DNA of 64,000 nucleotides from NCBI GenBank assembly GCA_002354735.1, contig DEMD01000007.1, forward strand, positions 336,161 through 400,160, read 5' to 3'. Both the position numbers and the translations under genes were made by a program. Numbering within the stretch: position 1 is the stretch's first letter; every line of letters begins with the position of its first letter. This document shows positions 54,808-64,000 of this stretch, piece after piece. The notes beneath the pieces are model-generated. The model was not told the origin of the DNA. It made no database searches and was given only the letters and a program-made list of their open reading frames with translations. The DNA is from Gammaproteobacteria bacterium UBA2679 (GTDB lineage Bacteria > Pseudomonadota > Gammaproteobacteria > Pseudomonadales > Oleiphilaceae).

Positions 54808-57612
54808 ATGACAACGACCACTCAGACAGCCTCTCACCGCGAGTCAGATGGCTCATCGATCAGCGCTTCGAACCCCACAGCACATGCAGCGGCACTATCG
54901 CAGCATACCCCGATGATGCAGCAGTTTCTGCGTATAAAAGCAGAGCACCCCGATCAGTTCCTGTTTTACCGGATGGGTGATTTCTACGAGCTGTTTTTCG
55001 ACGATGCTCTACAGGTCTCGGCCATCCTGGACATTACCCTGACGCATCGCGGACAGTCGGCTGGCAAGCCCATTCCTATGGCTGGCGTCCCCTATCACGC
55101 TGCCGAAGCTTACCTCGCAAAGCTTGTGAAACTCGGGCACAGCGTAGTCATCTGTGAGCAGGTAGGCCAGCCAGGCGAAGGGAAAGGTCCTGTTGAGCGG
55201 AAGGTTGCGCGCACCGTGACGCCTGGCACCCTGACGGACGATGCTTTTCTCGATGAGCGCAGCGACAACATCATTGTCTCGGTTCACGCCCGGCCCGCAG
55301 CGAAAGCTTCTGGCAGTGAAAGAAGTCTGATCTATGGCATTGCGATGCTGGACGTGAGCACTGCCCGTTTCAGTCTGCAGGAAGTCGACTCACTCGTGGC
55401 TGTGGCTGATGAGCTCGGCCGATTGCGGCCATCGGAACTTCTGCTCAACGAAAGCGGTGCCCTCGCTGAAGCGGGCGGCAGTCTGCTGCGCCAGCAAATA
55501 CTCCGGACCACTGTGCGGAAACTACCCGAATGGCACTTCGATGAGACGACCTGCGAACGAATGCTTTGCGAGCAACTGGGCGTTTTGCATCTGGACGGGT
55601 ATGGCTGCAGTGACAAACCTGCGGCCATCTCGGCAGCTGGGGCGCTACTTCACTACGTTAGGGAGACCCAGCAGAATGCCCTGCCACATATCTGCACACT
55701 GGTCACCGAGCGCCACGATGACGCCATTCTCATCGATGCTGCTACGCGACGAAATCTTGAGATAGACCAGACAAGCAGTGGCGAATTCCGCCACTCCCTG
55801 TGCTGGGCGCTCGACACGACCTCGGGCGTGATGGGCGCCAGATTACTGAAGCGGCTTCTGAACCGGCCTTTGCGTGATCCTGTAGCTATCGGAGAGCGCC
55901 ATGATGCGGTGGCAGCTTTGTTGGTGCGACAGCGTTTTGAAGACGTGCGTGAAGTACTCAAAGGCATCGGGGACATGGAGCGGGTCCTGACACGGATCGC
56001 GCTCGGATCCGCCCGCCCGCGGGACCTCGTACGCTTGCGTGATGCATTGGGCAGGATTCCTGCCCTTCACAGCACGCTGCATTGGAATACCGCAGATGAA
56101 GGTGAAATGCCCTCTCTGCTGAACGGCCTGATGCGGGCCGCACAACCACTGCCAGAGCTATGCGCAGTGCTCGAAGCGGCGATTGAGGACAACCCGCCGG
56201 TTGTCATTCGCGATGGCGGTGTGCTTCGTGACAGCTTCGATGAAGAGCTAGCCGAACTGCGTGCCCTCGGCAACAATGCCAGTGACCAGCTCCTGGCCAT
56301 CGAGACCCGCGAGCGGGAGAGAACGAAGCTTTCCAGCCTCAAGGTCGGCTATAACCGTGTTCACGGGTATTACATTGAAATGAGCCGATCGCAAGCCGAC
56401 CAGGCTCCAGCTGATTATGTTCGCCGTCAGACCCTGAAGAACACCGAACGCTTCATCACGCCCGAGCTCAAGCTGTTTGAAGACAAAGCGCTTGGCGCGA
56501 AGAGCAAGGCGCTCAGTCGCGAAAAGATGCTGTACGAGGCGCTGATTGCGGATATCGCCACCCAACTGCAACAGTTACAGTCATGTGCTGCTGCGATTGC
56601 CATGATCGATGTGCTGGCCTGCTTCGCCGAGCGCGCGCACCAGCTGAACCTGGTTCGACCCGAGTTCACCGAGACGCAGCAAATCTGCATCGATGCGGGC
56701 AGGCATCTGGTTGTTGAGGCGGTGTCGTCCGAGGCATTCGTGCCTAACGGCATCAAGCTCGATTCCGAGCGCTCGATGTGCATCATTACCGGGCCGAACA
56801 TGGGGGGTAAGTCAACCTTCATGCGTCAGACGGCGCTGGTTGTCCTGCTCGCATGCTGCGGCTGTTTCGTCCCAGCGCGTGCTGCTGTACTTGGGCCGAT
56901 AGACCGCATCTTCACCCGCATGGGCGCTTCAGACGATACCGCGTCAGGTCGATCGACCTTCATGGTTGAAATGACTGAAACCGCCAATATTCTCAACACC
57001 GCGACCAGTCAAAGTCTTGTGCTGCTCGATGAAATCGGTCGCGGTACCAGCACCTACGATGGCCTGGCGTTGGCCTGGGCGGTAATTGAACACCTCCACG
57101 ACAAGGTGGGCTGCCTCACCTTATTCGCCACCCACTATTTCGAGCTCACCAAACTGGATGCAGCGCATAAGGGCATTCATAACCTGCATCTGGCTGCCGT
57201 TGAGTACCGGGAAGACATCGTATTTCAACATAAGGTGCTCGAGGGTCCGGCTAGTCGAAGCTACGGTATTCAGGTCGCAAAGCTCGCCGGCGTACCACCC
57301 GCCGTTCTCGCATTTGCGAGAACCCGGCTGAAAGCCCTCGAGGAACAGGGTCGTCATGATGCGAGTGGCGGTGCGGACGTATGGCAGCACGAACTCTTCC
57401 CGGCCACCGGCAGTAGCGGTTCAGCATCTGCCGAGATAGGGCGCGACCGTTTGGAGCCATCAGCTCCGGCCGATCCCCGACTGGCCGAACTTGAGGCACT
57501 GCTGGACGCCACAGATCCTGATGAACTATCGCCGAAAGAAGCGCTGGCCTTGCTCTACACCATGAAAAACCTCAAGAGCGACTGCCTTGAGCGTTCAAAT
57601 CATCTACAATAG
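54808..57612 (+). CDS. mutS: DNA mismatch repair protein MutS
   Basis: 934 residues. The mismatch-reading Phe-x-Glu lies in [12 protein letters not shown]; Walker A is [15 protein letters not shown], Walker [17 protein letters not shown], and the C-terminal end has the tetramerisation-type helix [20 protein letters not shown]. Longer than E. coli MutS (853 aa) owing to an N-terminal tail of ~40 residues and some insertions. The ATG at 54808 has GGA six bases upstream; an in-frame GTG at 54727 is rejected. Confidence 0.97.
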   Translation: MTTTTQTASHRESDGSSISASNPTAHAAALSQHTPMMQQFLRIKAEHPDQFLFYRMGDFYELFFDDALQVSAILDITLTHRGQSAGKPIPMAGVPYHAAEAYLAKLVKLGHSVVICEQVGQPGEGKGPVERKVARTVTPGTLTDDAFLDERSDNIIVSVHARPAAKASGSERSLIYGIAMLDVSTARFSLQEVDSLVAVADELGRLRPSELLLNESGALAEAGGSLLRQQILRTTVRKLPEWHFDETTCERMLCEQLGVLHLDGYGCSDKPAAISAAGALLHYVRETQQNALPHICTLVTERHDDAILIDAATRRNLEIDQTSSGEFRHSLCWALDTTSGVMGARLLKRLLNRPLRDPVAIGERHDAVAALLVRQRFEDVREVLKGIGDMERVLTRIALGSARPRDLVRLRDALGRIPALHSTLHWNTADEGEMPSLLNGLMRAAQPLPELCAVLEAAIEDNPPVVIRDGGVLRDSFDEELAELRALGNNASDQLLAIETRERERTKLSSLKVGYNRVHGYYIEMSRSQADQAPADYVRRQTLKNTERFITPELKLFEDKALGAKSKALSREKMLYEALIADIATQLQQLQSCAAAIAMIDVLACFAERAHQLNLVRPEFTETQQICIDAGRHLVVEAVSSEAFVPNGIKLDSERSMCIITGPNMGGKSTFMRQTALVVLLACCGCFVPARAAVLGPIDRIFTRMGASDDTASGRSTFMVEMTETANILNTATSQSLVLLDEIGRGTSTYDGLALAWAVIEHLHDKVGCLTLFATHYFELTKLDAAHKGIHNLHLAAVEYREDIVFQHKVLEGPASRSYGIQVAKLAGVPPAVLAFARTRLKALEEQGRHDASGGADVWQHELFPATGSSGSASAEIGRDRLEPSAPADPRLAELEALLDATDPDELSPKEALALLYTMKNLKSDCLERSNHLQ

Positions 57613-57661
57613 CCGCATCTTAACTTTAACAACTTACGTCTCTTGACTGAGGGATCTGCCA

Positions 57662-57985
57662 ATGACATTTGTAGTGACCGAAAACTGCATCAAATGTAAA
57701 TATACCGATTGCGTTGAAGTCTGCCCAGTAGACTGTTTTTATGAAGGTCCGAACTTCCTTGTCATCGATCCCGACGAGTGCATCGACTGCGCATTGTGTG
57801 AGCCAGAGTGCCCCGCCAATGCCATCTTCTCTGAAGATGAACTGCCGGATGATCAGAAGGAGTTTATCGAGATAAACGCCGAGCTGGCTTCGAAGTGGGA
57901 CAACATCACCGAGAAGAAAGATCCGCTGCCAGATGCTGAAGAATGGGACGGCAAGCCAAACAAGACGCCACTACTGGAACGTTAG
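57662..57985 (+). CDS. fdxA: 7Fe-8S ferredoxin FdxA
   Basis: 107 residues, 49 bases after mutS with a GAGGGA ribosome site. The cysteine pattern [17 protein letters not shown] plus [12 protein letters not shown] supplies one [3Fe-4S] and one [4Fe-4S] cluster, as in the Azotobacter/Pseudomonas seven-iron ferredoxins. The C-terminal ~40 residues ([20 protein letters not shown]) are typical. mutS-fdxA adjacency is well known in Pseudomonas. Confidence 0.96.
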   Translation: MTFVVTENCIKCKYTDCVEVCPVDCFYEGPNFLVIDPDECIDCALCEPECPANAIFSEDELPDDQKEFIEINAELASKWDNITEKKDPLPDAEEWDGKPNKTPLLER

Positions 57986-57996
57986 AGGACACACAC

Positions 57997-58983
57997 ATGT
58001 TCAGAGCCATAGTCATCAACAAGAATAACGATACAAGCGCCGCCGCTGTCGAGTCAGTCGACGAGGCTGATTTGCCGGATGGCGAAGTTAGCGTAGACAT
58101 CGACTATTCCACTCTGAACTACAAGGATGGGCTGGCCATTACAGGCAAGGCGCCTGTGGTCAGGAATTTCCCAATGGTGGCCGGTATCGACTTTGCCGGC
58201 ACTGTGACTGCAAGCAACTCCTCCCGCTTCAAAGCAGGTGACAAGGTCATTCTGAACGGCTGGGGTGTGGGCGAGTCTCACTGGGGTGGTCTGTCCCAAA
58301 AGGCGCGTGTGAAGGCGGACTGGCTTGTCTCGTTGCCCGAGGCCTTGAGCACCTTTGATGCCATGGCGTGTGGTACAGCTGGCTATACCGCAATGCTTTG
58401 CGTTCAGGCACTCGAGGCACAGGGTGTCAAACCTGAGGATGGCGAAATCGTCGTCACTGGCGCATCCGGCGGGGTTGGCAGTGTGGCCGTTTTTCTGCTG
58501 GCCAATCGGGGCTATCGCGTTGTTGCACTGACCGGGCGCATGCAGGAGGCCGACTATCTTCGTTCGCTCGGCGCAAGTGAGGTCATGGATCGCTCAGAGT
58601 TCTCCGAGAAAGGTCGCCCACTCGCACGCGAGCGGTGGGCTGGCGCGGTTGATGTCGCCGGCAGTCACACCCTCGCCAACGTGTGCGCCTCAACGAAATA
58701 TCTAGGCACCGTGACCTGTTGCGGCCTTGCCCAAGGCATGGACTTTCCAGCATCTGTCGCACCTTTCATCTTGAGGGGCGTCAAGCTGATTGGTATCGAC
58801 AGCGTCCAGTGCCCCGCGCCGATTCGTGAAAAAGCCTGGGCAGCGCTTGCTACCGAATGGAAGCCTGATTTACTGAAGTCGGTGACGAGCATCACCACGC
58901 TCGACAAGGCAATCAATGACGCGGCGCGTCTGCTGAACGGAGAAATCCGCGGCCGTCTGGTAGTGGATGTGAATAAGGCGTAA
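57997..58983 (+). CDS. acuI: Acryloyl-CoA reductase (NADPH), AcuI/YhdH family
   Basis: 328 residues, zinc-independent medium-chain dehydrogenase/reductase. YSTLNYKDGLAITGKAPVVR at the N-terminus and the nucleotide-binding VTGASGGVGSVAVFLLA are characteristic of the YhdH/AcuI group, which reduces acryloyl-CoA to propionyl-CoA and protects against acrylate, for example from dimethylsulfoniopropionate. AGAGGA lies 8 bases before the ATG. It follows fdxA by 11 bases and ends 5 bases from the convergent rnhB. Confidence 0.88.
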   Translation: MFRAIVINKNNDTSAAAVESVDEADLPDGEVSVDIDYSTLNYKDGLAITGKAPVVRNFPMVAGIDFAGTVTASNSSRFKAGDKVILNGWGVGESHWGGLSQKARVKADWLVSLPEALSTFDAMACGTAGYTAMLCVQALEAQGVKPEDGEIVVTGASGGVGSVAVFLLANRGYRVVALTGRMQEADYLRSLGASEVMDRSEFSEKGRPLARERWAGAVDVAGSHTLANVCASTKYLGTVTCCGLAQGMDFPASVAPFILRGVKLIGIDSVQCPAPIREKAWAALATEWKPDLLKSVTSITTLDKAINDAARLLNGEIRGRLVVDVNKA

Positions 58984-58988
58984 GTGCC

Positions 58989-59582
58989 TCAAGCCACTGC
59001 GTCAACCTGAAGCAGCTTCCTGATGGGCGCAAAGGATCGTCGATGCAAGGGGCAGATGCCATGCTGTTTCAGCGCATCCAGGTGCTGTGCTGTGGGATAC
59101 CCCATATGCCGCTCAAAGCCATACTGCGGGTACTCTACGGCAGCCTTACACATCTGATCGTCCCTGTGCACTTTGGCTAGTATCGAGGCTGCCCCGATCG
59201 ATTGAATACTGTCGTCTCCGCCAACGACTGCCGTCGCTGGTATAGACAGATTTGGCAGTCGATTGCCGTCAACGAAGGCGTGCTCGAGACGGATCAACAG
59301 ATCTTGAGGCAGGGCTGCTAATGCGCGCTCCATGGCCAGCATACTGGCATGAAGAATATTGATCCGGTCTATCTCTTCAATATCGGCTTCCCCAATGGCG
59401 AATCCTATAGCCGTGGTGCGAATCTCACTGCAGAGCAGAACTCGGTTCTTCGCGCTCAGCTTCTTCGAATCACGTACCCCTACAATCTGCTGTGACTCGT
59501 ACATCACCACAGCGGCCGCAACCACCGACCCCGCCAATGGGCCGCGACCAACTTCATCGAGTCCAACTATCAGTCTACCCAT
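58989..59582 (-). CDS. rnhB: Ribonuclease HII
   Basis: 197 residues. Active-site acids in [12 protein letters not shown] (Asp, Glu), [11 protein letters not shown] (Asp) and the later KVHRDDQM region (Asp); the [16 protein letters not shown] segment is characteristic. Removes misincorporated ribonucleotides and RNA from hybrids. The ATG at 59582 follows lpxB by 4 bases, the usual lpxB-rnhB order; dnaE does not follow here. Confidence 0.95.
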   Translation of the reverse strand: MGRLIVGLDEVGRGPLAGSVVAAAVVMYESQQIVGVRDSKKLSAKNRVLLCSEIRTTAIGFAIGEADIEEIDRINILHASMLAMERALAALPQDLLIRLEHAFVDGNRLPNLSIPATAVVGGDDSIQSIGAASILAKVHRDDQMCKAAVEYPQYGFERHMGYPTAQHLDALKQHGICPLHRRSFAPIRKLLQVDAVA

Positions 59583-59586
59583 CGGC

Positions 59587-60747
59587 TCAGGCCTTCCTTG
59601 TCTTGTCCAGTATTTCGGTTTTAATCGCTTTCGCAGCACGCTCGCTGGCATTGCAGTGAATCTGTTTGTGCAGCGAACGAAATCGCTGCTTCAGCATGGC
59701 AGCCCTGGAGGCTTCAGTCTCTCTCAGCAATGCTTCCGCGATCCGCTCCGGGGTGACCTCATCCTGGATGAGCTCGGGCACGAGCGCTTCATCCGCCAGC
59801 AGGTTTGGCAAGGCTATGTATTTTGATTTCATCAGGCGCTTCATGATCCAGTAAGTCGGTCTGGCCAAACGATAGGCCACAACCATTGGACGCCCAACCA
59901 GCATGGCTTCGAGACTCGCCGTGCCTGATGCGAGGATGACGCCATCAGCAGCCTGTAAGGCTATCCGGGCCTGGCCCTGTAGCACACGTACGGACTGATC
60001 AGCTGTTAGATCGGGGAACGCCTTCAGTAGGTAGTGCAATTGCGATTCCCGAATTGCATTCGCTGCAGGAATCAGAAAAACAGCGGCGGGATTCTTTCGC
60101 TTGAGTACGCGCGCAGCTTGTAGAAACACAGTGCCGAGACGGCTCACTTCACTGCCCCTGGAACCCGGAAGGATGGCATAAACGGGTCCCGAAGTGTCGC
60201 TACTGAGACCGAGCTGCGCACGCGCAGGCGCCGGCTCGAGTCCAAGTGCGATCTCATCCGCCAGTGGATGACCGACAAATGCCACTGGCACTTGCCATCG
60301 CTCGTAGAAGGCTGCTTCAAAAGGCAGCAAGGTCAGCATGAGATCCACCGAGCGCTTGATGCCATGGATCCGCCCCTGACGCCAGGCCCAAACAGACGGA
60401 CTTACGTAATGCACGGTAGGAATACCCGCTCGTTTGATCTTGTTGGCAAGCCGAAGATTGAAATCTGGTGCATCGATACCGATGAAGATGTCAGCTTTCC
60501 AGCCGACAAAATAAGCAAGCAACCTCGCTCTGAGCTCGAAGAGCTGTGGCAGGCTATCCAGCACCTCAACCAGCCCCATAATTGACAGGTGCTCCATCGG
60601 GAACAGTGATTCGCAGCCAGCGCCCTGCATGAGCGGCCCACCCATGCCGCCAAATTCGGCATCTGGATATTGCGCCCGCAGGGCATGAATGAGACCCGCG
60701 CCGAGTAAATCACCGGAGGCCTCACCTGCAACAATGGCGATTCTCAA
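59587..60747 (-). CDS. lpxB: Lipid-A-disaccharide synthase
   Basis: 386 residues, family GT19. [36 protein letters not shown] and [18 protein letters not shown] identify it; [21 protein letters not shown] is the sugar-nucleotide region. Condenses UDP-2,3-diacylglucosamine with lipid X in lipid A synthesis. The start is a TTG with GAAGGGGG 4 bases upstream. Confidence 0.96.
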   Translation of the reverse strand: MRIAIVAGEASGDLLGAGLIHALRAQYPDAEFGGMGGPLMQGAGCESLFPMEHLSIMGLVEVLDSLPQLFELRARLLAYFVGWKADIFIGIDAPDFNLRLANKIKRAGIPTVHYVSPSVWAWRQGRIHGIKRSVDLMLTLLPFEAAFYERWQVPVAFVGHPLADEIALGLEPAPARAQLGLSSDTSGPVYAILPGSRGSEVSRLGTVFLQAARVLKRKNPAAVFLIPAANAIRESQLHYLLKAFPDLTADQSVRVLQGQARIALQAADGVILASGTASLEAMLVGRPMVVAYRLARPTYWIMKRLMKSKYIALPNLLADEALVPELIQDEVTPERIAEALLRETEASRAAMLKQRFRSLHKQIHCNASERAAKAIKTEILDKTRKA

Positions 60748-60776
60748 GAAGCCCCCTTCATGCTCAATAAATTTGC

Positions 60777-61556
60777 TTAACGTACGATTCCGCGAGTGGC
60801 GCGCTTGAGACTGGCAATAAACACTTTCAATTCGGCCGACTCATTGTCGGCATCGAGCTTATCGAGTTCCACAATGGCCTGCTCGAAAGTCAGACCGCCA
60901 CGGTAGAGCGTCTTGTAAGCCTTGCGCAGGACTGCTACCGATTCACTGCTGACATCGCGCCGGCGCAATCCTTCGGTATTGAGCCCGTGCGCCGTGGCGG
61001 ACTGCCCTCCAGCCATGACATAAGCGGGCACGTCCTTCAGCACTATACTGCCACCAGCACACATGCTCTGCGTGCCGATGTGGCAAAACTGGTGAACCAA
61101 GGTGCCGCCGCCGAGTATCGCGAAGTCGTCAACCCGAACGTGCCCAGCGATGGTGGCCAGGTTGGCAAGGATGGTACCGTTGCCTACCACACAGTCATGA
61201 GCGACATGAGAGGAGGCCATGAACAAGTTGCCATTGCCAATAGTGGTCTCTCCGCGATCCTGCACCGTTCCACGATGGATACTGCAGTACTCACGAATTA
61301 TGTTGTCGTCACCCATGATGAGCCGTGTTGGCTCACCGTTGTACTTCTTGTCCTGACAGTCTTCGCCAACACTGGCAAATTGATAGATATGGTTGTTGCG
61401 GCCGATGACGGTCGGGCCGCCTATGACGACATGAGAGGCAACGACCGTTCCAGCACCGATTTCAACTTCGGGCCCGATCACGGTGAACGGCCCGATACTG
61501 ACGCTCGGATGAATCCGGGCTGAAGGGCTGACAATTGCCTGCTCGTGGATTGTCAT
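60777..61556 (-). CDS. lpxA: UDP-N-acetylglucosamine acyltransferase
   Basis: 259 residues, left-handed beta-helix of hexapeptide repeats. Signature [20 protein letters not shown] and the catalytic His in [12 protein letters not shown]. First committed acyl transfer of lipid A synthesis. The ATG overlaps the fabZ stop (ATGA). Confidence 0.97.
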   Translation of the reverse strand: MTIHEQAIVSPSARIHPSVSIGPFTVIGPEVEIGAGTVVASHVVIGGPTVIGRNNHIYQFASVGEDCQDKKYNGEPTRLIMGDDNIIREYCSIHRGTVQDRGETTIGNGNLFMASSHVAHDCVVGNGTILANLATIAGHVRVDDFAILGGGTLVHQFCHIGTQSMCAGGSIVLKDVPAYVMAGGQSATAHGLNTEGLRRRDVSSESVAVLRKAYKTLYRGGLTFEQAIVELDKLDADNESAELKVFIASLKRATRGIVR

Positions 61557-61990
61557 GCCAGTTTTCTCTCCGCTGTGAGAATTTCGGCGCTGCAGACAAG
61601 AACACCGCCTACATCCGATGTGCAGTAGAACTTCCAGATACCCCGACGGTCGGTAACATAACTGGCGTGCAGGTTCAGCTGGTCGCCGGGCACTACAGGC
61701 TTCTTAAAGCGCACCTTGTCCGTACCAGCCAGATAGTAAGTGACACCATCCGCCGGCTTCTGATCTGTGGTGAGAAAGCCGAGAATACCTGCCACCTGCG
61801 CCATGGCCTCAACAATAAGAACACCAGGCATAATTGCGTAATCAGGGAAGTGTCCCTGAAAGTAGGGCTCATTATGGGTGACGTTCTTGAGCCCCGAGAT
61901 TGTTTTCCCAAGCTCATAGCTCGTTACCCTGTCTACCAGCAGGAAGGGATAGCGATGCGGAAGATACTCGCGAATATCAACGTTTTCCAT
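61553..61990 (-). CDS. fabZ: 3-hydroxyacyl-ACP dehydratase FabZ
   Basis: 145 residues, hot-dog fold. [13 protein letters not shown] and the catalytic block [19 protein letters not shown] with His, and Glu in IVEAMAQ. Dehydrates 3-hydroxyacyl-ACP in fatty acid synthesis and competes with LpxA/LpxD for the same substrate, which fits its place between them. Confidence 0.97.
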   Translation of the reverse strand: MENVDIREYLPHRYPFLLVDRVTSYELGKTISGLKNVTHNEPYFQGHFPDYAIMPGVLIVEAMAQVAGILGFLTTDQKPADGVTYYLAGTDKVRFKKPVVPGDQLNLHASYVTDRRGIWKFYCTSDVGGVLVCSAEILTAERKLA

Positions 61991-62022
61991 GTCAGTTACT
62001 CTGCCTTTTGCGTCACGATCCG

Positions 62023-63135
62023 CTATCGTTGCTCAATGCGCTCACGAAGCTCACGGACCTCTTTCTCAAGATTAATTAGCGTTCGAATGTACCCGTCCAA
62101 TTGTCGGAAGCGAGCCACATTCCGGCGCCAGTTGGAATTCGGCTCGACTGCAGTGCCCGACGAATAAACGCCAGGACTGCTGATGTCCTTGGTTACCAGC
62201 GTCATGCCGGTGATGTTCACCTGATCGCAGATCGTGAGGTGACCGGCTATGCCAACACCACCACCGATCATGCACATTTTGCCTACTTTCGTACTGCCTG
62301 CTATGCCAACACAGGCTGCCAACACGGTGTGATCACCGATCTCGACGTTATGCGCGATCTGTATCTGATTGTCCAGTTTGACTCCATCACCGATCACGGT
62401 GTCATCAAGCGCGCCCCGGTCGATGGTAGTACCGGCGCCTATTTCAACGTCGGACCCGATTCTAACGCCACCGAGCTGTTCGATCTTGATGAAACTGCCC
62501 TTATGCGGCGCAAACCCAAAGCCATCCGAGCCGACCGTGCAGTGACTATGTATGATACTTCTATCGCCGATAGTCACATCGTGATAGATGCTTGCCTGCG
62601 GATAGATCAGCACATCTCTGCCGATACGACTGCGCGAGCCAACCGTCGTTCCGGCGGCTATACGTGCACCGTCACCTATCGCCACGCCACTCCCAATCAC
62701 GACGTTTGGTCCGATACAGACGCCCTGCCCCAGCGTCGCATCATCGGCAATGCGGGCACTCGGATGGATACTGGGCGAATTCGGATTCGAAACACCAGCT
62801 TGATCGCCGAATAACAGGAGCGTTTTATCGTGACTGAACAGGTGGGTCAGTTTTGCATAGGCTGCGTAAGGATCGGAAGTCACAAAGCAAGGTACTGGAC
62901 TTTCTTCAGCGTGCTGCGGTTTCAGGATGACCGCAAGCGCGCCAGTAGTCTTCAGTTGCGAAAGATATTGATCGCTGGCCAGAAAGGCGATGTGCTGCTC
63001 CCCAGCCTTAACGAGAGTGGCCAGCCCCATCACAGGACTCGACAGCAGCGCACGGGCGTGCCCCGCGCCTGATACCGGCGCAGGAGTAAGAGGGAGATCA
63101 AGATGATCAGCAACATCAGACAGGGTAATCGTCAT
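62023..63135 (-). CDS. lpxD: UDP-3-O-acyl-glucosamine N-acyltransferase
   Basis: 370 residues: N-terminal uridine-binding domain, a long hexapeptide-repeat helix ([39 protein letters not shown] holding the catalytic His) and a C-terminal helix for trimerisation. Third step of lipid A synthesis. The ATG at 63135 is used rather than an in-frame TTG at 63141; no clear ribosome site is visible. Confidence 0.96.
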   Translation of the reverse strand: MTITLSDVADHLDLPLTPAPVSGAGHARALLSSPVMGLATLVKAGEQHIAFLASDQYLSQLKTTGALAVILKPQHAEESPVPCFVTSDPYAAYAKLTHLFSHDKTLLLFGDQAGVSNPNSPSIHPSARIADDATLGQGVCIGPNVVIGSGVAIGDGARIAAGTTVGSRSRIGRDVLIYPQASIYHDVTIGDRSIIHSHCTVGSDGFGFAPHKGSFIKIEQLGGVRIGSDVEIGAGTTIDRGALDDTVIGDGVKLDNQIQIAHNVEIGDHTVLAACVGIAGSTKVGKMCMIGGGVGIAGHLTICDQVNITGMTLVTKDISSPGVYSSGTAVEPNSNWRRNVARFRQLDGYIRTLINLEKEVRELRERIEQR

Positions 63136-63190
63136 ACACAAAAAACCGCTAGTCAGTCTGACAGGCGCGAGCCTGCGGGTGCATATGAAC

Positions 63191-63691
63191 CTACTGCTTG
63201 TTGAGCTCTTCGATCAGCTTGTCAGTGATGTCTAGCGCTGGCGCCGAGAAAACAGCAACGGTTTTGGGCAGGACAAGATCGAGGTCATTGTCGGCTGCAA
63301 GTTTCTTGATAGCAGCATCGACCTTGGGCTTTGACTGGTTTACGAATAGTTCTTCACGCTTCGCGACCGAGTTCTGGAACTTGTTCTTCAGAAAGTTGAA
63401 TTCCTGCACTTTCTCTTCGAGTTCCGCCTGGGCCTTTTCCTTTTCGCTCTCGCTCATGATGGCGCCATCTTTCTGCAGACGCTGCTGCAGTTTCTGCGCC
63501 TCTTCCCCTACCTTCCGGATGCGCGCGTCGTCATCAGCGAAGTCTTTTTCCATCTGAGTGGAAAATGATTTGGCCGATTCCGAACCAAGAAGAGCGGCAC
63601 GGAGGTCGATGATGCCGATCTTGGTTTCCGCAGCGGCCATTCCCGCCACAGACAGAAGTGAGCAGGTGAGTACAAGTCTTTTCAAAAACAT
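63191..63691 (-). CDS. skp: OmpH/Skp periplasmic chaperone
   Basis: 166 residues. Signal peptide [20 protein letters not shown], then [18 protein letters not shown], a long coiled coil ([20 protein letters not shown]) and the end LIEELNKQ. Skp carries unfolded outer-membrane proteins to the BAM complex. The ATG at 63691 has AAGG 7 bases upstream. It lies between bamA and lpxD as in most Gammaproteobacteria. Confidence 0.93.
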   Translation of the reverse strand: MFLKRLVLTCSLLSVAGMAAAETKIGIIDLRAALLGSESAKSFSTQMEKDFADDDARIRKVGEEAQKLQQRLQKDGAIMSESEKEKAQAELEEKVQEFNFLKNKFQNSVAKREELFVNQSKPKVDAAIKKLAADNDLDLVLPKTVAVFSAPALDITDKLIEELNKQ

Positions 63692-63788
63692 ACAGCTACC
63701 TTCGTTGAATATGAAGTTGTCACTGACTGGCAATTCCAGAAAGTGTACCCCTTTCCCGGGCGTGGGGCTATGTCCTGTGAAATCAGAC

Positions 63789-64000
63789 TCATAGCGTCTG
63801 ACCAAGCAGAAACTGGAAGAACTGTGGGCGGTCGCCATCCTTGTCGTTGAAGGCACGCGCCACACTGAAACTCAGAGGGCCGATAGGGGTGATCCAGGAA
63901 AGCGATAGTCCCGCCGCAAACCGCAGCTCGTCCAGTTCCGGATCGAAACTTCGATCTGTATCGAATACGTTTCCGCCGTCGATAAATACGGTTGATCTGA
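63789..64000 (-). CDS. bamA: Outer membrane protein assembly factor BamA, C-terminal end (5' part outside window)
   Basis: An open frame runs from the window edge to a TGA at 63791-63789 (minus strand), giving ~70 residues: STVFIDGGNVFDTD, then ELRFAAGLSLSWITPIGPLS and FSVARAFND, ending FFQFLLGQTL. This is the last two to three beta-strands of the BamA Omp85 barrel (E. coli: ELRYSAG..., WMSPLGPL, FNIGKTW). The final residue is Leu rather than the usual Phe or Trp. The gene continues beyond base 64000 and is followed by skp 97 bases downstream. Confidence 0.92.
   Translation of the reverse strand, partial: RSTVFIDGGNVFDTDRSFDPELDELRFAAGLSLSWITPIGPLSFSVARAFNDKDGDRPQFFQFLLGQTL

Overview
The window comes from a Gammaproteobacterium of moderate GC content. 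The flagellar hierarchy (fleQ, fleS, fleR feeding fliE-J and fliK-flhB), an aot-type arginine/ornithine transporter with astE, the bamA-ompH-lpxD-fabZ-lpxA-lpxB-rnhB order, pncC-recA, mutS-fdxA and the alaS-lysC-csrA-tRNA-Ser-tRNA-Arg block all fit the Pseudomonas/Marinobacter/Hahella side of that class. A sodium-pumping oxaloacetate decarboxylase and an AcuI-type acryloyl-CoA reductase suggest a marine or saline habitat. Genus cannot be settled from the sequence alone.

Layout. 1-7172 (+): the 3' part of a Tad (tight adherence) pilus locus: secretin (cut by the window edge), ATPase with an FHA-like N-terminus, two inner-membrane platform proteins, a DUF192 protein, a TPR lipoprotein, a TadE-like pseudopilin and an OmpA-like protein, mostly joined by 1-11 nt overlaps. 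7360-8715 (+): chromate transporter. 8755-10476 (-): GH13 lipoprotein with exchanged catalytic acids. 10590-28156 (-): flagellar block, in transcription order fleQ, fleSR, fliEFGHIJ, fliK, fliLMNOPQR, flhB. 28318-33661: a small SAP-like protein, an aldo/keto reductase, and oadG-oadA-oadB with a coiled-coil gene. 33943-38728 (-): tRNA-Arg, tRNA-Ser, csrA, lysC, alaS. 38864-40255 (-): a DUF5610-like gene. 40470-45176 (+): RDD protein, aotP-aotJ-aotQ-aotM, astE. 45151-48344 (-): REC-PAS histidine kinase, FixJ-like regulator, M23 peptidase. 48352-52396: alkB, a Lon-family protease, a small arginine-rich protein and a PilZ protein. 52416-54700 (-): moaE, recA, pncC. 54808-58983 (+): mutS, fdxA, acuI. 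58989-64000 (-): rnhB, lpxB, lpxA, fabZ, lpxD, ompH and the bamA 3' end.

The most useful new reading is regulatory. Two genes outside the flagellar block each carry a near-perfect sigma-28 (FliA) promoter: the DUF5610-like gene (promoter 40323-40349) and the arginine-rich gene (promoter 51478-51504), which is followed by a PilZ gene. This places them in the late flagellar regulon. A sigma-54 type site precedes fliK, a weaker one precedes fleS, and fleQ has a well-spaced sigma-70 promoter, so the early, middle and late tiers of the hierarchy can be read from the DNA. A LexA-type box precedes recA.

No gene-free stretch exceeds about 300 bases once starts are corrected; the longest is 33662-33942. 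No CRISPR array, insertion sequence, integrase, rRNA or replication origin was seen. I found no clear defence island or wholly new multi-gene system; the leads are individual genes and control sites.
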